Below, piece by piece: positions 55,800-64,000 of a stretch of 64,000 nucleotides of DNA. Within the stretch, counting starts at the first letter, position 1. Every line of letters begins with the position of its first letter. The stretch lies in assembly GCA_963580455.1 (NCBI GenBank), contig OY756966.1, forward strand, positions 19,099,001 to 19,163,000, read 5' to 3'. The position numbers and the translations under genes are program-made. This stretch comes from Euonymus europaeus (lineage: Eukaryota > Streptophyta > Magnoliopsida > Celastrales > Celastraceae). The notes beneath the pieces were generated by a model that saw nothing but the letters and a program-made list of their open reading frames with translations, did not search any database and was not told the origin of the DNA.

Positions 55800-58650
55800 A
55801 CACCCATAATCCAAGCCCCTCAAAAGTTCTACAACAACTACATATATAATATATGACACAAGAGTCCCAAACACACGAAAAACTCTGTTGACCCATCCAA
55901 AATAATCATAACAAATATATATAGTACTATATCATAAATTAAAGAAACAAACGAACTAAAAATACTACAAGATAACTCTACTAGGTCAGGTCACCATGGT
56001 CAAGCCCCGTCTTGCTGATATGGAGAACCTGACGCAGCAAGGATCACGTCGGCAAGCCCATGCAAAGGGTGGAGAAACCACAAAGCATGAAACAAGCCCA
56101 CATGGTGTAGGGACAACCGCAGAGCCCAAGTCCAACAACAGAATGTAGGCCTAACTAAGAACTACAAAATCGACTTAATAGAGTTAAGATTGCTCACACC
56201 TACATACTGCACATTGAACCTTTGCACAACCAATGTGGGACACCATGTTAGAAACGATAAAGCTCAGTAGGGATATCAAAGAAAGAGTAATAAATAAAGG
56301 AAGAAATGTGAAGTACGAAATAAATGCAACAATATGTTATGTAAACAATGTCTCCATACACCCATCCAAACCTTCGAACACCCATCCCATGAATCCAGTC
56401 CATGGATTGTTCCCACACTTTTACCCTTCACGATGTTCATCGGCACCGTAAGTCAGTCTGCATTGTAAATCCATGGAGAATGTGTAAATTCATCAAACAA
56501 TTTCCATTCCATAATACAATTATCAAACACAAATCATCATTCCTAAACATGGAAACACCTGAACCCTTGTCCAGTGGTCTACTATGCCTCCAAATGCAAA
56601 TTTAAAATAATTTAAATGCAATGTCACATAATTCACATCTCATGAAGATCCAAATGTCAATCAAACTTAACACGTTCAAGGATAAATGCACATATACATG
56701 TATAATAACTCAATCAAAGGAATGGTCATACAAGGATCATATTAGGGGTTTTGTCTCTCTTTGAAACAATTAAAGAGTAGCCCAAAAAAATTGATAAAAT
56801 TGAATAACATACGGAAGATTCAAGAATTATAAAAGTCAAAAATTTTATGAACAATGAAGGTTTAACAAAGGAAAAGAAACAAAATCCCTACCTTTTTGTC
56901 GACAATGCACAAACTCCTACAATCCTCGGCCTCAACCCTTGACATCAAGGGTATTGTAGAAAAATCACTTGATTAGTGACTATATTTTTAATTATTTTAT
57001 TTATTTGAATTTATATCTTTAATTATTTTATTTATTTGAATTTAAATTTGATTTTAACTTGATTTTATCCCTATCAACTTGTTTGATTTTGGGGAAAGAT
57101 TATCTTCTATCTATTTATTTTAATATTTGATTTTTCTTTGTATTTATCTTGATTTAACTTGATTATTTATATTTGTCTTCATTTAATTAATTAGACTTAC
57201 CTTAAATTGATTTTATTTGGGCTTGATTAATTTTTAATTGGATTTGGACATATTTTGATGTCTACATCAACAATACACAAAGTCCTACAACCAATGCAAA
57301 TATTCTCCAAGTAAATTTACTTACCTATTTAATAAAAATAAAATCAATTTAATTTCATAGACACAAACTTTCTAACATCGCAATTTCAAAATCTCATATT
57401 CTAATATCTATCTCATTTCTCTAAAAATCAACATTCTACCATATTAATCAAGGCTAAATATCAAAATCCCACTACATACTATTTTTCCAAGTTAACCCAA
57501 CCTTTACCTGAACAATTATGACATTTACTTCTATAGTCCTTGAACTATCCCTAGAGATAATCATGATCATATCGTAATGTTGTAAACTTGTAATACACTT
57601 GATTAGATGTTTCTCCACTTGTGCCTTATACTATTTAAACTTCTTAAAAGCTTATGACTTGTGGTGTATCAAATAAATTTATTTGAATGTGCAGATCAAG
57701 CCTGAGCCCATAAATATTTCTTTGATTATTTACAAAAATCTTTTTACAATTACTTGGGTCCATAGCAACTAAACAAATAATAATTACCTATTTACAATTA
57801 CCCCGACCCAGAAGTAATTGGGAGCACAATTTTGAGTATTTTTAGTAACGATTTTTAAAAATAATTTATTCCAATGCTTTAGAAAGTATTAAAGCACCGG
57901 TTCTTTAGAAAGTAATAGAGATTATGATCAATTTCGTGGTGTTTTAACCTGATTATGGATGTTTTTGAAACACCCTAATCCCGATAAAATTAACATTACA
58001 CTGATTTTGAAAGTTTTTTCAAACTCCAAAAATTGGTGTATCTAAAATATAAAGTAAATTTTGTTAAGAACTCCAATTTTCAATCACTTAAAAAACTCTT
58101 CATTTCCAATTATTTCAGTCTTCTAAGGAGAGCTTTTAAGATTTCAAGAGCTAAGAGCAGCGACCACAGATTCTAGATCAAGCAGAGGCAAACGAACGTG
58201 ATGGGATGAGGGTTTTGAGAAGGCAGATCAAATGAGCCCACTATCCGGCCAGAGATCAAGCAAGAGTAGAGAGAGAATTCATGAGGCCAGAGTAGAGAGA
58301 GAAGTTGAGACTTGAGAAGACTGTTTAATTTGTGAAGATTTATACGGAAAATGAGTATTTGTAGCATGATTCATCAACTGGAAGTCTTCGAACGGTCAGA
58401 TTTCAGAGGCAACAATCAGATCACACTGTAGAGACAGAGAGCTGGAGTGCAAAAGAATGTTAAAAGAGGTGGTTGTCTTTGGGCTGGCCCTCTGGTCGAG
58501 CTCAAGCCAGACCAAGTAATTGGGCCAGATTCAGTGCTAGAAATGAAGCTCAACGCGATTCAAGTGCAAGACCGGATTGGGCTTCCACACGTGGGCCCAG
58601 GTTCAGGTTGGGCCTCGGCCCTCAGGCTGAATGGTGAGGCCTACACACAA
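55793..58650 (-). repeat. Inverted gypsy LTR-like sequence and AT-rich intergenic DNA
   Basis: From TGTCACACCCATAATCC the sequence looks like the inverted 3' part of a Tekay-like LTR, with the block AAGCTCAGTAGGGATATC near 56260 that such LTRs share. The right border could not be found; somewhere after about 56900 it grades into AT-rich DNA with a 31-bp tandem duplication (about 56987-57047, unit with TTTAATTATTTTATTTATTTG). 58140-58470 is purine-rich (AGAGAGAGA blocks), and 58480-58640 is GC-richer, with GGGCC words. No gene seen. Confidence 0.4.
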
Positions 58651-58917
58651 CATCAGACAGCTTAAAATTACAGTTTTAAATTGGCAGCATGCATAAAATA
58701 GTCAAATACAGGTTCAAATACAATTTCAATTTTCAAATAATTAAAAAAAGGGAAAATGACAGCATGCCTTAAAGTTTAACTTACAGTTAATACTATTGCA
58801 TATGTGCATCTAAGCTCTGGGAGAATTCAATAATTCAATCAGCTACTGATTTCCACTAGCAAACAAAGGAAGTAGTAGTCCGACTTACATTTATGTTAGT
58901 TCAAATGGACTCAAATC

Positions 58918-59682
58918 CAAGGTAGTTAAATCGTAAAATCGAATCGGAATCGGAGAAGGGATGTAAAATCGTAATCGTAAAATCGTAAGATTTTACATAT
59001 TAACTAAAATGAAGGGTGGTTCTGAAAATTCCAGTAACACAATACCAAATAGAGTACACAAAATATAATAATATAATACATCAGCATGACACAAAAACAC
59101 AATCTGTGAATTAAAATAAAACCCAAGCAATTTAGGTTTAATTTATGTGGCCCTTTGTCATGAATATGGTTTGGAGACGAAGTGAAGTGGCAGAGAGAAA
59201 TACCGGTGAAGTGGATGTTGATCTGCTGGCTGCTGCTCAAACTAAACGCAGCAACTCGGAAGTCACGATTTCTCGATTTCAGTGGCTGGTCGAAGCTGCT
59301 CGTCTGCTTCGCTGCTCCCTCCAAAAGTCACGACTGCTAGGGCTGTAAATGGGTATCAGATTTTCTGTTTTTTTTTTCAATTAATTTGCTCTGCATGGGC
59401 TGCTGTGTATTGGGCTGTACATGGGCTGCGTATTGGGTTATACATGGGCTGAACTATTGGCTACATTTTTGGGTTTCAAGCCTTGATATGTTAAATCAGT
59501 GTTTTTCATGAAATCGTAAAATCAAGATCAAAATCGCGATTTTAACGATTTCAACAATTTTACACGCGATTTTACCCGATTTTGACACAGTTTCGATTCC
59601 ACCACTATTCTAATCGTTTTTTGTACTTGAAATCGTAAACTCGTACGATTTTACAAGTTAACGCGCGATTTTGACTACCATG
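58918..59682. mobile_element. hAT-like non-autonomous element in the synthetase 3' UTR
   Basis: The 8-bp duplication CTCAAATC is perfect at 58910-58917 and 59683-59690, the hAT superfamily length. Ends are CAAGGTAGTTAAATCG and, reversed, CATGGTAGTCAAAATCG. Subterminal regions are full of AAATCGTAAAATCG words in both orientations. The 765-bp body holds short overlapping frames (59004-59348) but no transposase. It lies 16 bp past the stop codon of the isoleucyl-tRNA synthetase gene, so in its 3' UTR or at its end. Confidence 0.9.
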
Positions 59683-59705
59683 CTCAAATCACTTCACTTT
59701 TGTAA

Positions 59706-62700
59706 TCACTTTACTTTTGTGCTAAAAACCGAGTCGCCGACAGTCAAGAAAATATGTTTTCTCAATTCTACCTCCACGGCAGGTTGATTGTCAATACAAT
59801 CAACAGTTATCTGCAAAGATAATACATCCAGAAACAGTTATACGTATCTGTGGGTCAAAAGAAACTCATAATAATTGAAACGACTTTGTGCTTGGTAAAC
59901 AGAGACAAACCTTGCCATTCCCCCGTTGGAATTCTGATTTCAAAAAAGAGTGATCTCTCGATAGCAAGCATATTTCTAGACCATCTGCATATCTTTTGTC
60001 TCCTGCAACCACATTTAAAGATGCTTTATGAGTGAATAATTGTTCCCGTCTGTGTTGTGCATGTATGTGCACGAAAGAGATTGAGAACTACCTGCATATA
60101 AAGCTATGATTGCTTCTGAATTGAAAACGAGCGTCGGCCTTGTCAAAGTTATGGTGAATGATAGATTATAAATTCCATGGTAACTTTCTTCACCAAGGAT
60201 GACCTATAATTTGCATAACCACCATACCCAGAGCACGTTAAAAAATGAAGCAAGAGATGTCTATGCAACTTGATTTCTTATGAAAAAAATAAAAAATAAA
60301 AAAATTCAAATTCATTAAAGCTAGTGCAATGTATGTAATACATTTATCAAAGATAAATTCCATTTAAAAATCTTAAAATCTCTATGATTGAAATAGTGTG
60401 ATTCAGGCATTCAGCTATCTAGAGCTAACCAATAGATTTCAACAAAGATAGGTGCACTGAAATAATTTCTGGTCATGTCCATTCGTTAATTACTAGTATC
60501 GATAAACTCAAATGTGATGAAGGCAGCACAAATGAAGTTTGATCGCCACCACCCCACCCCAGGCAAAAATGTTAAAAGTAGTTCTCAACCACAAAAAATG
60601 AGAGCTTTTAATCAGCATAAAAACTTTTCACGTGCAATTGATACTTAAATCATATGCCCACAGTAACTAGACAACCTCAAAGCAGATGGCAAAAAGGTCA
60701 TCTGTGTCCCAAAGATATTTAAAATAGGATGCAGATTAGGGAAACATGATAAAAAGTTCAATAATCGATAATGGAATTCTTAAATTTGGTGTATATATCT
60801 ATATCAGCACAACTTACGGCATGTGGCGGCATTTTGGCATAAGGAAGCAATGGAGACCCAATTGCATCCCTAATGTAGAGTTCCTGCAAAAAAAAAAGGA
60901 CAATTCAGTTGTGAAACACCTCAAAGTAATTGGGGGAAAATAATGCAACATATAGGAGAGATGGATTTTCAAACAATCCACGAGGAACTTGTGGACAATA
61001 TTACCTCTGACTTCAAAACTTGTTCAACGCTTGATTTCCCTTCATCAAGAGAATTAAAGTACGCCTCAACCATATCAGTAGGCTCAAGGGCGACCTTTTT
61101 CCGCAATTTCTGAATTCGATTAACAACCTGAAATAGAAAGTATCAACAGTCCAATGCAGTAATTACTAATTAGTGAAACAATATTCAAAAAATTCTCCAC
61201 ATCAAAATCATTATAAAGCTAATGCCATTGTAAGATGAGTTCCACTATTGCTCATAAAACCAAGATGCGATTTGAAAAAATTACCAAGGAATCATCAGCT
61301 ATAAAGTGGAATTGCATAGTAGATATGCACTTCGAATAACTGGAAGAAATATTGTTATGTAGAGTATGATTGCAGCATCATGATAAGCAACATACCTCAC
61401 GAGCCACACCAGCTGTGAACAAAGACTCATCTGGTCGTAAATCCAAAATAACCAACACATCACCTGAACAAAGAAGCACCATAATCATAAAACATCTCTG
61501 CACACTAAAAAATTGTGTCATACAATAAAGGCAACAATAATTCCCACCATCGCCCTTAGCATCAATCTCCTCCTCCGTTAAACCATCAGGACGCTTGAAG
61601 TCTCTTACCACCTAAAAACTCGAAAGTACAAAAAAACAGCAATTAGCAATAATCTCTTGAAAAAGAAGTTAAGATCCTTATCAATGATCCACTGCCAAAA
61701 TGGATATTACACTTGTGAAAACGTAATTACATCAGAGAATTATGTGGTCAAATTCATTTTGAATTTGATAATGTATTGCTTGTGAGGTATGTGTTCCGAT
61801 ATGTCCTATAGATTAGACATTGTTGATTGGCAATTGTAATGAATATTCAAAAGAAAAGATTGCATAAATAGAGTGTTAATTTCAGAATCTTTATAAAATA
61901 GTCTATCAGGGTTATTATCTATTTAGAAAAGACAACTGGACGAGGTTGTTATAAACCACCAGAAACACAGACTAATATAAGCCTTAGCACAAAGATTTCT
62001 ATTTATCATCATAGGGGCATGTAAAGAAAAAAAAGAGTTCTGGAGCTGCCATTTAAGCATTATGCACAAATGTCAATTCAAGGTCATTTGTTGTCCTCCA
62101 ACACTTGTTCAATTTTAGTTAAAATAAATTGCTTTCATAATCAAATGCTTCTATTTATTTTTAAGGGTCTCTCACCCTCCACTTCAGAAATCTAAGAGCC
62201 TTTCAATGACTCCAAGAATCTGGTGAGGGAGACCAACCACCTCATCTAGAGTCTTTTACTCATGCTCCACATATTATCAGAGATTTCTTTAATAGTTTTT
62301 GGAGTATAAGATTGTTTCAATGTAAATACTTCAAAGCATGGTTTCCAACATTAATATCATCGCAACAGCCTTACTCAATTCTATTAGAGCTACCTCAGGT
62401 TTTCAAAATCGTTAGAGGTATACGCCTCAAGGCGCTGGTTCAATGCCTCGAGGCATACGCCTCTAAGGTTGCCATGAGAAGCTTACGCCTCTCATGGATG
62501 AGGCGTATGAGGCGTTTAGCCCATAAGAGGGCAAATAAGTAAAAAAAACAGATTTTTAGTAACGAAAAAAATAATAAACAGGTCAGCACAAGAAGCCCTA
62601 GAAAGTATAAACACGATAGGCGTGTTTTCTTCTCCAAAATAGAAACACGATAGGAATGTTATCTTCTCCAGCAGCAGCTTCGAATGGAATCGATCAACAC

Positions 62701-63615
62701 CAGCTTCGAATCCAGCAGTAGCAAAAAGAAGAAGAGAAGCAGCACCACAAGAAAAGAACCCAGAAGACCCAGACGTTTCTCTGATTTTGACAAAATATCC
62801 AAAGATAATCTTCAATACTCATCTTTCATCACCGTCAATCTGCTTCTTTTCAATCTTTCCGAATCTCTTTTCGCTGCCTCCACTTTTTTTTTCTCTGCAA
62901 CTCTTGTTCCCTTGCTCCATCTTAATTAGTTGGTAGCAATAATATGTAAACACGTGTGTTTATATATTGTGCTTGGCTTGCATGTGTATATAGAGATATA
63001 GATCTATGCATAGTTGATTACATGTGTATATATGTGACATCTGTATTGTAAAATTGATTACATGAGTAGTTATTAGATATCATTTGGTATTTTTGAAGTT
63101 TTGAATCGATTCTTTCTGAGGCTTACGCCTCGCCTCATAGAAGGTAAGCACCTCGATTCCTAAAAACGATTTTTAAAACCTTGCGGCCAACAGTTCATAT
63201 CACAGACCAATTATAAGAACATAACAATCAAACTATCAACCAAGCAAAGCCAGATCATGCACCTCAATATCAGTACGCATTAGACAGTGGGTAGCAATAG
63301 TAACTTCTCCATTTTTCTCAAATGCTAAGATATCACCCTGAGACATCGCCCTGACTTTTTTAGCAACATCTTGCACAGAACTTCCAAGCCGTTTTCCTAA
63401 TGCACTAGAAGGAATTGAATGAAAGCATTAAGGGAAGCACAAAATAGGAACTCATAGATATTTCATTTTGGGAAAGAAAAAAATCTACATCATTCCAAAA
63501 TAAATAAATAGCAACAATCTGCATACCTAAAGTCTGGCTCAGCACGTAGAGAAGCATACTTCAAGATATCATTGCAGGGGACAAGACATCTTACATTGAG
63601 TTCCTCAAGCACACA
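59706..63615 (-). CDS. Isoleucine--tRNA ligase, cytoplasmic (C-terminal exons)
   Basis: Cytosolic isoleucyl-tRNA synthetase charges tRNA-Ile with isoleucine using ATP. Nine exons are visible, 5' to 3': 63527-63615, 63263-63404, 61548-61611, 61396-61463, 61005-61127, 60818-60883, 60092-60203, 59911-60002, 59706-59810. All have GT-AG borders and the phases fit with no stop until TGA at 59706-59708. Recognisable segments are ELNVRCLVPCNDILKYASLR, AMSQGDILAFEKNGEVTIAT, VVRDFKRPDGLTEEEIDAKG, DVLVILDLRPDESLFTAGVA, RIQKLRKKVALEPTDMVEAY, FNSEAIIALYAGDKRYADGL and NGKITVDCIDNQPAVEVELR. This is the C-terminal extension of eukaryotic cytosolic enzymes, which helps tRNA binding. The catalytic HIGH and KMSKS motifs lie in exons beyond the right edge. 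The organellar form lacks this extension. No damage is seen, so it is probably functional. Confidence 0.9.
60204..60817 (-). other. Intron of the isoleucyl-tRNA synthetase gene
   Basis: 614-bp AT-rich intron between the exons ending at 60818 and starting at 60203, with GT (minus) at 60816-60817 and AG at 60204-60205. Nothing else seen in it. Confidence 0.85.
61612..63262 (-). other. Largest intron of the synthetase gene, with a MITE
   Basis: 1651 bp between two perfectly phased exons. It is long because of the hAT-like insertion at about 62395-63183. The remainder is AT-rich and non-coding. Confidence 0.85.
62395..63183. mobile_element. hAT-like MITE inside the synthetase intron
   Basis: Left end CAGGTTTTCAAAATCGTT and reversed right end CAAGGTTTTAAAAATCGTT are similar. 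Near both ends are clustered GAGGCGTA, TACGCCTC and GCCTCAAGGCG words in both orientations. Frames inside (62516-62929, both strands) include a KKKKRSSTTRKEPRRPRR stretch but show no transposase. An 8-bp duplication is not conserved. Similar in architecture to the element at 58918 but with a different sequence. Confidence 0.65.
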
Positions 63616-64000
63616 CTTCAATGAAAGAGAGATAAATTACAGGAGAAAGAGAGTAGAAGGTTTACCGCAACAAAAGAATAAGTTTTGCAATCAAACTCAA
63701 GTGGCCCCAACACTAGTGGCCAGAAATGCATAGTTGGACACATATCTACCAAGCACATCGAAGAAGAAAGCATTGAGTCACGATATCATCCATGCTATAA
63801 GAGCACTATTATATACTTCTTCAACATATTAAGAATGGAAACACTTGAATCCTGGGCCCATTAATCTTTATTTACATTGTAGTTTTGAAATTTTTTAGGA
63901 GTGTAATTCACACCCCAAGATTGAACTCCAATGACTAGTCTCTGCTTTGCTTGAAGCTCCCGTACAAACCTAGTATGTCGACAGAATCATTTTCCAATTA
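63616..64000. other. Upstream intron sequence of the synthetase gene, right window edge
   Basis: No further synthetase exon could be identified. The last 120 bp contain a minus-strand open stretch (VRELQAKQRLVIGVQSWGVN) that does not fit the synthetase and may belong to a transposon inserted in the intron. Confidence 0.4.

Noticed and set aside
62684..62929. A small basic protein (KKKKRSSTTRKEPRRPRR) in the synthetase intron.
   Set aside because: It lies within a hAT-like MITE and overlaps an equally long frame on the other strand. No support beyond length.
1..64000. CRISPR arrays, bacterial operons, riboswitches, rRNA or tRNA genes.
   Set aside because: None seen. Spaced repeats are LTRs, MITEs or microsatellites, and the spliced genes show a plant nuclear context. 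A tRNAscan or Rfam run would be needed to exclude small RNA genes fully.

Overview
The window is nuclear DNA of a flowering plant, most likely a eudicot. It is AT-rich, split by GT-AG introns and packed with nested transposable elements. It holds one host gene that looks functional, the C-terminal exons of a cytosolic isoleucyl-tRNA synthetase on the minus strand (59706-63615, running off the right edge). It also holds one recognisable decayed host gene fragment, an APETALA2-type double-AP2 gene on the minus strand (36168-36838). Almost everything else with coding potential is retrotransposon or DNA-transposon debris. Species cannot be fixed from sequence alone.

Left third (1-23580): a five-level nest. 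A minus-strand Ty3/gypsy element (A: gag and protease at 18438-23327, RT-proximal part at 1-386) was entered by a plus-strand Athila-type element (B, 387-18437; LTRs of 1145 and 1144 bp, tRNA-Asp-type primer site). B was entered between gag and protease by a minus-strand solo LTR of its own family (C, 3099-14557, target duplication GGTAG). C was entered by a minus-strand solo LTR of a tRNA-Met-primed Tekay/Del-like family (D, 3897-14227). D was entered by a related non-coding element (E, 4814-13299, target duplication ATACA). E is odd: its outermost left LTR is complete but inverted, joined to a truncated direct 5' LTR, so both outer termini are U5 ends.

Middle (23580-41250): mostly non-coding repeats, a copia-type solo LTR with a perfect duplication (26160-27602), a decayed minus-strand coding remnant of unknown origin (27930-29260), a small MITE (30384-30746), LTR fragments, the AP2 pseudogene cut by a copia element (36875-38975), and a Tekay-like integrase/chromodomain remnant on the minus strand (40083-41250).

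41255-55140: a nearly full-length L1-type LINE (minus, RRM-type ORF1 plus endonuclease/RT/RNase H ORF2) sits inside the Tekay-like remnant, whose LTR and primer site reappear at 48030-48480. Then come a copia RT fragment, a CACTA (En/Spm) element with a Transposase_24 gene, a fold-back repeat element, an internally deleted MULE with an OTU-type domain, and a cluster of perfect 16-bp palindromes.

Right end (55140-64000): LTR fragments meeting tail to tail near 55795, AT-rich intergenic DNA, a hAT-like element with a perfect 8-bp duplication only 16 bp past the synthetase stop codon, then the synthetase exons, whose largest intron carries another hAT-like MITE. Apart from the synthetase, no genes here appear to work together; the window records sequential transposon insertion.
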